Source: Bacillota bacterium | Lineage (GTDB): Bacteria > Bacillota > Clostridia > Christensenellales > Aristaeellaceae | Direction of reading: 5' to 3' | Length of the DNA: 64,000 bases | NCBI GenBank assembly: GCA_023459275.1 | Contig: JAEWVC010000023.1 | Coordinates: 21,090 to 85,089, forward strand | In this document: positions 16,333 to 23,801 of the stretch, one piece after another | Position numbering within the stretch: the first letter of the stretch is position 1 | Layout of the letters: each line of letters begins with the position of its first letter | Translations under genes and position numbers: made by a program | The notes under the pieces: generated by a model | The model's database searches: none | The model's input: the letters and a program-made list of their open reading frames with translations, nothing else | What the model was told of the DNA's origin: nothing

Positions 16333-18839
16333 GAGCCATTCAGATCCCCGTGGAGGAATTCCTCCGCCCGTTCTTCGATCCTGCCGACACGGTCTGCCTG
16401 CGCATCTTCGATGACCGGAAAACAGGAACATTCAAAGGCCTCAAGCTGGAGGCGCAGGCCGGGAAGATCAATGCGCTGCTGGATACACTGCACAAACATA
16501 ACGCCGCCGACCGGGGCATCTATTTTGTGGTCAATCACGGCGGCCAGGAGGACGGCGATATCACGCGCGTCAACGCGCAGTTCATGGAATGCGACAGCCT
16601 TTCCCTGGAGGAACAATGGACGCAGATACAGGCTTTCCCCCTGGAGCCGTCCATTGTGGTCAGGACACGAAAATCCCTGCATACCTACTGGCTCATGAAG
16701 GACGCCGTTGTGCCCGCCTTCCGGCGTGTCCAGAAGGAATTGGCCGCGCAGTTCGGCGGGGACAGGACGTGCATCAACGAAAGCCGGGTGCTACGCTTGC
16801 CGGGCTTCCTGCATTGCAAGGAAGAACCGGTCCTGGTGGAATGCGTCAAATTCAACCCCGAGCTTCGGTACACCCAGGCTGAACTGGAAACCCATCTGCC
16901 CAGGATAGAGGATGAAGCGCCCCTGACGGTGGGCGCATCCCTCAAGGGCACCCGGCAGGGGCTGGACCTTGTGGTGAAGCGCTGCGCTTTCATGGAGCAT
17001 TGCCGGGAGAACGCCGCCTCGCTGCCGGAGCATGACTGGTATGCCATGATCTCCAACCTCGCCGTTTTCGAGGGCGGCGGCAAGGTGATCCATACCCTGT
17101 CGGCCAGGTATCCCAAGTACAAACATGCCGAGACCCAGGAGAAAATCAATCATTTCCTGGAGAGCGGCACCAAGCCCATGACCTGCAAGACCATTGCGGA
17201 GAAAGGCTTCGTCTGCCCCAGGATGGGCACAGATGCATGCGCCTGCAAGTCACCCGCCGCGCTGTGCTACCTGCCGCTGACGGTGGAAGAAATGCGCGCC
17301 GCCCTCCTGGCCCTGCCGGTCCATGCCGCAGCGGTGGAGAATGTCCAGACCGCCCAGCGGTTCGCCCGTGAGTCCATGTACAACATCGATCCCACGGTGG
17401 CGGCCACGTTCATCGAGTATGAATTGCGGGACCATTTCAAGCTCAAATCCGCCGATGTGAAGCCCCTTGCAGCTATGCAGAAGGGGCGGCACCGGGCGTA
17501 TGCCGCCAGCAAGGATACCAAGCGTGAGACCTCAGGCGACGGGCTGCCCGACTGGTATGAACCCTCCGAACGAGGCGGGTTGCGCTTCCTGCCCGGTATC
17601 CTGGCCAATCACCTGTCCCAGCATTTGTCGGCCTTCTATGGCGCGGGCAGCTATTATGCCTACGAAAGCGGTGTCTATACAGCCTATGAGGATTTATGGG
17701 CGTCGGCCAAGGTACGGGAGCACATGATTCCCCGGCAGGCCAGCCTCAGCGCCATCACGGATACGGTGGGCCAGTGGCGCATGCTCATACGCAAGCCGGT
17801 GCGGGAGATCAACTGCAACCCTTTCATCCTGAACCTGCGCAACGGTCTGTACAACGTGCTGGATTACAGCTTCAAGCCCCACACGCCGGAATATTTTTCT
17901 ACGGTGCAGATCAGCGCCGCCTACCATGAGGAAGCGGCATGCCCGCAGTTCCTGGATTTCCTGGGGAGTATCCTGGATGAACCGGAGATCCCGCTGATCC
18001 AGGAGATATTCGGGTATCTGCTGATCCCCATCAACAAGGCGCAAAAATCCTTCGTGTTCGTGGGCACACCCAACGCTGGTAAATCATCCCTTCTATCCGT
18101 GGCCCAGGAAATCCTGCTGGGCAGCGACAATGTGTCCAATATTCCCTGGCAGAGCCTTGGGGACCGGTTCAATAAGGCCGAGCTTTTCGGCAAGCTGGCG
18201 AATATCTTCGCCGACCTCCCAAGTAAAAACATTGATGATAACGGCATGTTCAAGGCGCTCACCGGCGAGGACTACATCACCGCCGAGCGCAAGAACAAAG
18301 ACCCCTTTTCCTTCCGGCCTTATGCCCGGTTTCTATTCTCCTGCAACGAAATCCCCCGTAACTATGGCGACCGCTCGGAAGGGTTCTATCGCAGGCTGAT
18401 CATCATCCGGTTTGCCCGTGCAGTACCCAAGGCCCAGCGTGACCCGAACCTTCGTGAAAAGCTGGCGGCGGAGCGGGACGGTATCCTTATGTGGGCGCTG
18501 GAAGGCTTGCGCCGCCTGATAGCGCGGAACTATGAATTCACCGAAACCGAAGCGACCCGTGCGGAGCTGCAACGTTACAAGGTGGAGAGCAACAGCGTGC
18601 TTTCCTTCGTGGAGGAGTACTGCGAAATCAGGGAGGATGGCATCGTGGCGCGGGATGACTTGTTCCAGCGGTACAGGGAATTTTGCATCAGCGCCGGTAT
18701 GAAGCCGGTTTCACAGACCAACTTCAACCGTGAAATTGAAGCCGGGTGTCCTACCGTGACGCGCAGCAGGGACAAGATATCCAAGCGCCGCGCATGGAAA
18801 GGCATTGCCTACTGCGAGGAAGGGAGGCGGCAGGACTAG
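16329..18839 (+). CDS. Phage primase-helicase (P4/D5 type)
   Basis: 836 residues from ATG 16329, which overlaps the previous stop; the long open frame upstream of it is inside the preceding gene. The N-terminal 200 residues resemble a RepB/archaeo-eukaryotic primase domain (Asp-Arg-Gly-Ile-Tyr-Phe-Val-Val-Asn, Val-Val-Arg-Thr-Arg-Lys-Ser-Leu-His-Thr-Tyr-Trp, Ser-Arg-Val-Leu-Arg-Leu-Pro-Gly). A Cys cluster near residues 295-315 may bind zinc. The C-terminal half is a superfamily 3 helicase with Walker A Gly-Thr-Pro-Asn-Ala-Gly-Lys-Ser near 578, an Asp-Leu Walker B segment and the Cys-Asn-Glu sensor 1. It unwinds and primes the phage origin, which probably lies just downstream. Confidence 0.9.
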   Translation: MRAIQIPVEEFLRPFFDPADTVCLRIFDDRKTGTFKGLKLEAQAGKINALLDTLHKHNAADRGIYFVVNHGGQEDGDITRVNAQFMECDSLSLEEQWTQIQAFPLEPSIVVRTRKSLHTYWLMKDAVVPAFRRVQKELAAQFGGDRTCINESRVLRLPGFLHCKEEPVLVECVKFNPELRYTQAELETHLPRIEDEAPLTVGASLKGTRQGLDLVVKRCAFMEHCRENAASLPEHDWYAMISNLAVFEGGGKVIHTLSARYPKYKHAETQEKINHFLESGTKPMTCKTIAEKGFVCPRMGTDACACKSPAALCYLPLTVEEMRAALLALPVHAAAVENVQTAQRFARESMYNIDPTVAATFIEYELRDHFKLKSADVKPLAAMQKGRHRAYAASKDTKRETSGDGLPDWYEPSERGGLRFLPGILANHLSQHLSAFYGAGSYYAYESGVYTAYEDLWASAKVREHMIPRQASLSAITDTVGQWRMLIRKPVREINCNPFILNLRNGLYNVLDYSFKPHTPEYFSTVQISAAYHEEAACPQFLDFLGSILDEPEIPLIQEIFGYLLIPINKAQKSFVFVGTPNAGKSSLLSVAQEILLGSDNVSNIPWQSLGDRFNKAELFGKLANIFADLPSKNIDDNGMFKALTGEDYITAERKNKDPFSFRPYARFLFSCNEIPRNYGDRSEGFYRRLIIIRFARAVPKAQRDPNLREKLAAERDGILMWALEGLRRLIARNYEFTETEATRAELQRYKVESNSVLSFVEEYCEIREDGIVARDDLFQRYREFCISAGMKPVSQTNFNREIEAGCPTVTRSRDKISKRRAWKGIAYCEEGRRQD

Positions 18840-18855
18840 ATGCCTGACCGGCGCG

Positions 18856-18966
18856 ACCGGGAAAACCGGGTTTTGGCTATTCCTTCGCCTATATAATCCA
18901 GGAATGGGAACGACCCAAAAAAAGAGAAATATATATAGAGTACCTCCCCGACCTGGTTTTCCCGGT
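18856..18966. other. Candidate phage replication origin with inverted repeat
   Basis: A perfect 12-bp inverted repeat (18856-18867 and 18955-18966) encloses an A-rich run followed by alternating AT (18917-18936). Part of the left arm occurs again in tandem (CCGGG). Location directly after the primase-helicase gene is usual for phage origins. No direct proof. Confidence 0.35.
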
Positions 18967-18991
18967 TCTTAGGTTCTGCGATTGATGCATC

Positions 18992-19300
18992 ATGGCGGAA
19001 AGAGACATCGTGGCCGCTATCCTCCGGCTCCTGAAAAAGCAGCCGGAATGCTTCTGCTGGAAAGAGCATGGAGGAATCCATGGGACCGCTGGGCTGCCCG
19101 ACATTATTGCCTGCATTCATGGGCGGTTCGTGGCCTTCGAGGTCAAGACACCCACCGGCAAACTGACAAAGCTCCAGGAAATCACAATCCTAAAGATACG
19201 GGATGCTGGGGGACAAGCCTTCAAAGTCACCAGCGCCATAGAGGTGGCCCAGATACTCAAAAAACTGGAGGTCACGCCTTATGAACAGTGTTATCCATGA
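18992..19300 (+). CDS. VRR-NUC domain nuclease
   Basis: 102 residues, the normal size of single-domain phage VRR-NUC enzymes. Catalytic residues are visible: Glu in the N-terminal helix, Gly-Leu-Pro-Asp with its metal-binding Asp (about 36), and Glu-Val-Lys (about 50-52), the PD-(D/E)XK core. It probably cleaves branched or structured DNA during phage replication. The ATG has a weak ribosome site. It overlaps the following gene by 20 bases. Confidence 0.9.
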   Translation: MAERDIVAAILRLLKKQPECFCWKEHGGIHGTAGLPDIIACIHGRFVAFEVKTPTGKLTKLQEITILKIRDAGGQAFKVTSAIEVAQILKKLEVTPYEQCYP

Positions 19301-19727
19301 CTTATCTGCCAAGGATTATCTCTCCCAGGCTTACCGGATTGACCGGCGGATCAATGCGAAACTGGAACAGGTTATGGCGCTTAGGGAGCTTGCAGCCAAA
19401 GCCACCAACACATTGTCGGATATGCCCCGTTCGGATTCCCCGAACCTGTGCCGTATGGAAAGCATTATCGTGAAAATCATCGGCCTGGAGGATGAGATCA
19501 ACTGCGACATAGACCGGCTGATTGACCTCAAACGCGAAATCCGCTCAATCATCAATGCTGTTAAATCACCGGAACATCAGACATTGCTGGAGCTTCGGTA
19601 TCTTTGTTTCAAGACCTGGGAGCAGATTGCTGTGGAAATGAACTACAGTGTCCAGCATGCCTTCCGCATCCATGAGCAGGCGCTTAAAGCTGTTGCCCTG
19701 CCGCATGATGAGAGGATATGTGATTGA
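19281..19727 (+). CDS. DUF1492/ArpU-like late transcription regulator
   Basis: 148 residues. The N-terminal part is helical (Lys-Asp-Tyr-Leu-Ser-Gln-Ala-Tyr-Arg-Ile-Asp-Arg), and the C-terminus has a sigma-70 region 4-like helix-turn-helix: Leu-Leu-Glu-Leu-Arg-Tyr-Leu, Trp-Glu-Gln-Ile-Ala and Arg-Ile-His-Glu-Gln-Ala-Leu. DUF1492 proteins act as late-gene regulators in many phages of Bacillota. It lies at the end of the replication module, before the packaging genes, which fits control of late or middle transcription, possibly of the repeated promoters at 26-30 kb. Confidence 0.8.
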   Translation: MNSVIHDLSAKDYLSQAYRIDRRINAKLEQVMALRELAAKATNTLSDMPRSDSPNLCRMESIIVKIIGLEDEINCDIDRLIDLKREIRSIINAVKSPEHQTLLELRYLCFKTWEQIAVEMNYSVQHAFRIHEQALKAVALPHDERICD

Positions 19728-19995
19728 ATGAGAGCCGCACTCACGCTCCTGTATAAACTGGAGGTGTCGTATGGGATACCATGATGCGTTAAGGGATGAC
19801 ATCCGAATGGAGCATGACCATATTCAGACCCTTTACTTTCCCCGCTGCATGTTTTGCGGGCAAGAGCACCGTTCGTGGAACTATATCACCGGACGCCTAT
19901 ATCTTTGCCCGGCCTGCCGCCCGCATAAGCGCCTTCTGCTTGAAACCGGGCTAATATCCAAGGGTGAGAGGAAATGTGATTGAATGAGAGCCGCA
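19718..19995 (+). repeat. 22-bp direct repeat at the ends of two adjacent genes
   Basis: The same 22 bases occur at 19718-19739 and 19974-19995. Each copy covers the stop codon of a gene (both proteins end Cys-Asp) and the first bases after it. This looks like a small duplication that brought in the 70-residue gene between the copies. Confidence 0.75.
19771..19983 (+). CDS. Small zinc-ribbon protein
   Basis: 70 residues with two Cys-X2-Cys knuckles (Cys-Met-Phe-Cys near 27 and Cys-Pro-Ala-Cys near 46), a classic zinc ribbon. The start ATG 19771 follows CTGGAGG. Its 3' end is a copy of the 3' end of the preceding gene. Function unknown; a DNA- or protein-binding adaptor is plausible. Confidence 0.75.
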   Translation: MGYHDALRDDIRMEHDHIQTLYFPRCMFCGQEHRSWNYITGRLYLCPACRPHKRLLLETGLISKGERKCD

Positions 19996-20028
19996 TCTGC
20001 GCTCTTATAGAAAATGCCACAAAAGAAA

Positions 20029-20062
20029 AAACCTTCGCGGGCAACTGCGAGGGTTTTATTTT
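20029..20062 (+). terminator. Rho-independent terminator before the HNH genes
   Basis: AAACCTTCGC (20029-20038) pairs with GCGAGGGTTT (20047-20056) with one G-T pair, followed by a T-rich run. It ends the early/replication transcript. Confidence 0.8.
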
Positions 20063-20079
20063 ACCCTCCGGAGGTGCGT

Positions 20080-20433
20080 ATGCCCAGGAAGCCCAAGCGC
20101 CCGTGCAGCTATCCGGGCTGTCCGGAGCTTACGGATGACCGGTTTTGTACTGTGCACAAAAAACGGACCGACGCCGATTACAACAAGTATGGGCGCGACC
20201 CGGAAACCAAGCGGCAGTATGGCAGGCTCTGGCGGAAAATCCGGGCGCAGCATCTGGCGGATCATCCCTTGTGCGAGGTATGCCTGAGCGATGGCCGCAC
20301 CACCCCAGCCGAGGAAGTGCACCACATCCTCCCGCTCCGCAAGGGTGGCACCCATGACCCCGGCAATCTCATGAGCCTATGCGTATCCTGCCATTCCCGC
20401 ATCACCGCCCGCGAGGGCGGGCGCTGGGGTTAG
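20080..20433 (+). CDS. Phage HNH endonuclease next to terminase
   Basis: 117 residues from ATG 20080 (GGAGG upstream). The N-terminus has Cys pairs (Cys-Ser-Tyr-Pro-Gly-Cys, Cys-Thr-Val-His). The HNH core is complete: Cys-Glu-Val-Cys, Glu-Glu-Val-His-His-Ile, Asn-Leu near 98 and Cys-Val-Ser-Cys-His-Ser. In cos-type siphophages an HNH protein beside the terminase takes part in DNA packaging or cos cleavage; that is the likely role here. Confidence 0.9.
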   Translation: MPRKPKRPCSYPGCPELTDDRFCTVHKKRTDADYNKYGRDPETKRQYGRLWRKIRAQHLADHPLCEVCLSDGRTTPAEEVHHILPLRKGGTHDPGNLMSLCVSCHSRITAREGGRWG

Positions 20434-20444
20434 GCGGTGGATGC

Positions 20445-20945
20445 ATGAAGCCCATTCCTGGCTATCCGGGCTATTACGCCTGCCGGTCCGGCCTGATCTA
20501 TTCCGCCCGCAGCGGCAAGCTCAATCTCCTGGCCCAGGAAATCCACAAGGGCTATCTCCACGTGTTTGTGCGCACCGGCTATACCGATGCCACCGAGCGG
20601 AAGGAGCCGGTGCACAAGCTCATGCTCCTGACTTATGCGGGAATCCGCCCGCCGGGCTGTGTATGCCGCCACCTTAATGGGAACGCGCTGGACAACCGTA
20701 TCATGAACCTGCGCTGGGGATCACCCGCCGAGAATGCGCGGGACGCTATCCGGCACGGTACGGCTGCCTGCCTCTGTCGCGGGGAAGAACATACCGCCGC
20801 AAAGCTCAAGAACCGGGATGTGCAGGAAATACGCCGCCTTTCCCTTGCGGGTATCCCCTCCGCCGTGATAGCAAGCCGGTTTGGTATCTCCATCCGGCAT
20901 ACGCAGGCAATTCTCAAGCGGCAGGCCTGGGCGCACCTCCCTTGA
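20445..20945 (+). CDS. HNH homing-type endonuclease (NUMOD4/HNH_3-like)
   Basis: 166 residues. An N-terminal NUMOD4-like segment (Pro-Gly-Tyr-Pro-Gly-Tyr-Tyr-Ala-Cys-Arg-Ser-Gly) precedes an HNH_3 motif (Val-His-Lys-Leu-Met-Leu, Cys-Arg-His-Leu-Asn-Gly, Asn-Leu-Arg-Trp-Gly) and a C-terminal helix-turn-helix (Ile-Ala-Ser-Arg-Phe-Gly-Ile-Ser). This is the layout of free-standing homing endonucleases in phages. ATG 20445 is 11 bases after the preceding HNH gene; no intron is obvious nearby. Confidence 0.8.
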   Translation: MKPIPGYPGYYACRSGLIYSARSGKLNLLAQEIHKGYLHVFVRTGYTDATERKEPVHKLMLLTYAGIRPPGCVCRHLNGNALDNRIMNLRWGSPAENARDAIRHGTAACLCRGEEHTAAKLKNRDVQEIRRLSLAGIPSAVIASRFGISIRHTQAILKRQAWAHLP

Positions 20946-21069
20946 CAGGGAGGGGGAGGGAAAATCCCCAGTTATATCCACTCACGTACGGGCGTCCCCC
21001 TTCGCGCGAAATTTCGCGTTTTCAAGACGGGGTATAGCCCCGGCCATTTTCATGACGGGAGGTGACGGT

Positions 21070-21612
21070 ATGGCAAACGGGCATGGCGGCGCGCGGATCG
21101 GCGCTGGCAAAAAGAAAAAATCGCTGACGGACAACCTCCTGGAGGGCAATCCGGGCAAGCGCAAGCTTACAGTGCTGGAGTTCCCCAACACCGCTGACCT
21201 TACCGGGGAAACAATGCCGCCGCCCAGGGATTATCTGGCCTCCAGGCAAAAAAACGGCAGGGAGCTTATGGCGGCGGATATCTACCGCAGCACCTGGACG
21301 TGGCTCCAGGAACGCAGATGCGCCAGCCTCGTGCCTCCCCAGCTTCTGGAGCAGTACGCCATGGCCATCAGCCGCTGGATTCAATGCGAGGAATGCATTA
21401 CAGAGTATGGCTTCCTGGCCAAGCATCCCACCACCGGCAACGCCATCCCCTCTCCGTATGTCGCCATGAGCCAGTCTTTCGGCAAGCAGGCCAACAACCT
21501 TTGGTATCAAATTTTCCAGGTGGTACGGGAGAACTGCACTTCGGATTACAAAGGCAAAACCCCTCATGACGATATGATGGAGCGCCTGCTGAACGCAAGG
21601 CGCGGTTCCTAA
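21070..21612 (+). CDS. terS: Terminase small subunit, P27 family
   Basis: 180 residues from ATG 21070 with GGGAGGTGA upstream; the frame extends further 5' (to 20881) but only through the previous gene's end. The start is Gly- and Lys-rich (Gly-Ala-Gly-Lys-Lys-Lys-Lys), then Pro-Pro-Pro-Arg-Asp-Tyr-Leu and a helical core with Tyr-Ala-Met-Ala-Ile-Ser-Arg-Trp, as in phage P27-like small terminases that recognise the packaging site. Unlike the usual arrangement, the large subunit begins 8.4 kb downstream. Confidence 0.8.
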   Translation: MANGHGGARIGAGKKKKSLTDNLLEGNPGKRKLTVLEFPNTADLTGETMPPPRDYLASRQKNGRELMAADIYRSTWTWLQERRCASLVPPQLLEQYAMAISRWIQCEECITEYGFLAKHPTTGNAIPSPYVAMSQSFGKQANNLWYQIFQVVRENCTSDYKGKTPHDDMMERLLNARRGS

Positions 21613-21634
21613 AGCTTATGTTTGGAGCGTGGCT

Positions 21635-22222
21635 ATGAACATCCTCACTTTGCCGCTTTCGGATGTCCGCCCCTATGAAAAGAATCCCCGGAAAAACGAC
21701 AACGCCGTGGATGCCGTCGCTGCCAGCATCCGGCAGTTCGGTTTTCTTGTGCCGCTGGTAATCGACCGGACGCATATCATCGTCGCCGGTCACACCCGGT
21801 TCAAAGCGGCGCAGCGCCTGGGCATGAAAACCGTCCCCTGTGTGGTGGCGGACGAGTTGACGGAGGACCAAATCAAGGCCTTCCGGCTGGCGGATAACAA
21901 GGTCGGCGAGATGGCGCAGTGGGACGTGGATTTGCTGCCGTTGGAATTGGCGGATATCGCCATGGACATGAGCGCCTTCGGTTTTGAAGCCGTGTCGGAC
22001 GAGGAGTTTGGTGAGGAATTCACGCTGGATGACGGCGGCAAAAAACCGTTCCAGCAGATTTCCCTGACACTCCATGACAAGCAGGCCGAACTGCTCCATG
22101 CGGCAATCGCCCATGTCTACGCCAACGAGGAAGTAGCGGAAACCTTCGGCAATGAAAACAAGAACGGGAATGGGATTTATGAGGTGGTGAGGCAATGGGC
22201 CGTGCAAAAGAAATTGTTATGA
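21635..22222 (+). CDS. ParB/Srx-like nuclease-domain protein
   Basis: 195 residues from ATG 21635 (GTG 21629 is an alternative). The ParB N-terminal fold is clear: Val-Arg-Pro-Tyr-Glu-Lys-Asn-Pro-Arg, Ile-Arg-Gln-Phe-Gly-Phe, then Ile-Val-Ala-Gly-His-Thr-Arg near residue 50, the nucleotide-binding GHxR motif. Phages often place such proteins with DNA methylases and other modification enzymes. The 3' end overlaps the following Mom-like gene by 28 bases. Confidence 0.85.
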   Translation: MNILTLPLSDVRPYEKNPRKNDNAVDAVAASIRQFGFLVPLVIDRTHIIVAGHTRFKAAQRLGMKTVPCVVADELTEDQIKAFRLADNKVGEMAQWDVDLLPLELADIAMDMSAFGFEAVSDEEFGEEFTLDDGGKKPFQQISLTLHDKQAELLHAAIAHVYANEEVAETFGNENKNGNGIYEVVRQWAVQKKLL

Positions 22223-22965
22223 AGGTGATCCCTTCCAAGGTAGCGCTGCCCTTCATGAAGGCCCATCACTATTCCGGCAAGGTCGTGAACAATTCCAAGC
22301 TCCATTTTGGTGTTTTCCTGGACGGCCAGCTTCATGGCGTCATGTCCTATGGGCCGAGCCTGGATAAATCAAAGATCATCGGGCTGGTGGAGGGCACAGG
22401 CTGGAATGAATTCCTGGAATTGAACCGGATGGCCTTTGACAGCGTACTCCCCCGAAACAGCGAAAGCCGCGCCATCTCCATGAGCATCAAGCTCATAAAA
22501 AAGCATGCGCCGCAGGTGAAATGGATCATATCTTTCGCCGACGCCTGCTCCTGTGGGGACGGCACCATTTACCGGGCATCAAATTTTGTTTTAACCGGCA
22601 TCAAGGAAAACCTGAACCTCGCGGAACTGCCGGACGGGACCCGTATCCACAAAATGACGCTGGCGTCAAACCCCACCACGCCGCGCAAGGAGCTTGGAGG
22701 GCTTACGTTTTTCGACGTGACCGGCGGCACCTACAACTTCAATAAGTACCTGGAGCATGTAGGAGCAAAGCCGATCCCCGGCTATCAGCTTCGGTACATG
22801 TACTTTATTGACCCGGCTTGCCGGGAGCGGCTGACGGTCCCTATCATTCCCTTTTCAAAAATCGACGAGCTGGGGGCGGGCATGTACAAGGGCGAAAAAA
22901 TCACCCAGGCAGCCCGGCATGCAATCACGACTCCGGAGGCTGGTGCTGAAAATGGGCCGGGCTAA
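22195..22965 (+). CDS. Mom-type DNA modification protein, copy 1
   Basis: 256 residues. The sequence matches the Mom family of phage DNA modification proteins (GNAT-like fold): His-His-Tyr-Ser-Gly near residue 23, Phe-Gly-Val-Phe-Leu-Asp-Gly, Gly-Val-Met-Ser-Tyr-Gly-Pro-Ser, Asn-Arg-Met-Ala-Phe-Asp, Arg-Asn-Ser-Glu-Ser-Arg-Ala and Ala-Asp-Ala-Cys-Ser-Cys-Gly-Asp-Gly-Thr-Ile-Tyr. Mu Mom converts adenine to a carbamoylmethyl form that blocks many restriction enzymes; Bacillota homologues are expected to make a related adenine change. It overlaps the upstream ParB-like gene and the second Mom copy, so all three are translated together. Confidence 0.8.
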   Translation: MGRAKEIVMKVIPSKVALPFMKAHHYSGKVVNNSKLHFGVFLDGQLHGVMSYGPSLDKSKIIGLVEGTGWNEFLELNRMAFDSVLPRNSESRAISMSIKLIKKHAPQVKWIISFADACSCGDGTIYRASNFVLTGIKENLNLAELPDGTRIHKMTLASNPTTPRKELGGLTFFDVTGGTYNFNKYLEHVGAKPIPGYQLRYMYFIDPACRERLTVPIIPFSKIDELGAGMYKGEKITQAARHAITTPEAGAENGPG

Positions 22966-23695
22966 GGATATCGTGCTCAAGGTCATTCCCGGAAACATCG
23001 CCAATCCCTTTATCCGGGCGCATCATTATTTCGGTCAGGTGGTCAGCAATTCCAAGCTTCATTTTGGCGTCTTCCTGGACGGGCGGCTGCATGGCGTCAT
23101 GAGTTACGGTCCCAGCATGAACAAGCAGCAGCTTATCGGCCTTGTAAAGGATACCGGCTGGAACGGATTCATGGAACTGAACCGCATGGCTTTTGACAGC
23201 GTGCTGCCCAGGAATTCCGAGAGCCGAGCCATTGCCATAAGCCTGCGCATGATCCGCAGGCATGCGCCGCAGGTGAAATGGGTGGTATCGTTCGCGAACG
23301 CCTGCTCCTGCGGGGACGGGACGATCTACCGCGCCGCGAATTTCGTACTCACAGGCATCAAGCCAAATGAAGCCCTGTGCATCTTGCCGGACGGGACGCG
23401 CATTCACAAAATGACGCTTTCCAGCACTCCGTCGCTCCCTCGTAAAGAGTTGGGCGGGAAATGCTACTTTGACTTCACCGATGGGCGGTTCGCGTGGAAA
23501 ACCTTCCTGGAAGCGACCGGGGCAAAGCTGCTGGACGGCTGGCAGTTGCGGTATGTCTACTTCCTGGACCCGGCCTGCCGTGCAAGGCTGACGGTGCCGG
23601 AGATTCCGTTTTCCCGTATAGACGAGTTGGGCGCGGGTATGTACAAAGGGGAAAAAATCACCCAGGCGGAGCGCCGCCAGTCCATGCCGGAATGA
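22952..23695 (+). CDS. Mom-type DNA modification protein, copy 2
   Basis: 247 residues from ATG 22952 (GGAGGC upstream); this start aligns with that of copy 1 (Met-Gly-Arg-Ala-Lys). By eye about two thirds of positions are the same as in copy 1, including the His-His-Tyr, Gly-Pro-Ser, Arg-Asn-Ser-Glu-Ser-Arg and Cys-Ser-Cys-Gly-Asp-Gly motifs, so it is a tandem duplicate that has diverged. Differences cluster around residues 185-205. The two copies may have different base specificity or may form a hetero-oligomer; neither can be shown here. A terminator overlaps its stop codon. Confidence 0.8.
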   Translation: MGRAKDIVLKVIPGNIANPFIRAHHYFGQVVSNSKLHFGVFLDGRLHGVMSYGPSMNKQQLIGLVKDTGWNGFMELNRMAFDSVLPRNSESRAIAISLRMIRRHAPQVKWVVSFANACSCGDGTIYRAANFVLTGIKPNEALCILPDGTRIHKMTLSSTPSLPRKELGGKCYFDFTDGRFAWKTFLEATGAKLLDGWQLRYVYFLDPACRARLTVPEIPFSRIDELGAGMYKGEKITQAERRQSMPE

Positions 23696-23707
23696 CCGGC
23701 ATTTTTT
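23685..23707 (+). terminator. Terminator overlapping the stop of Mom copy 2
   Basis: TGCCGG (23685-23690) pairs with CCGGCA (23696-23701) and is followed by six T. The stop codon TGA is in the loop. Confidence 0.85.
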
Positions 23708-23801
23708 ATGCGCGGATAGGTTAACAGCAGACCGCCCACCAACCGGTGGGAAGCGACGGGGCGGCACCGTTCTCCGCGCTCCATTTTGAATCGAGGTAAA
23801 C

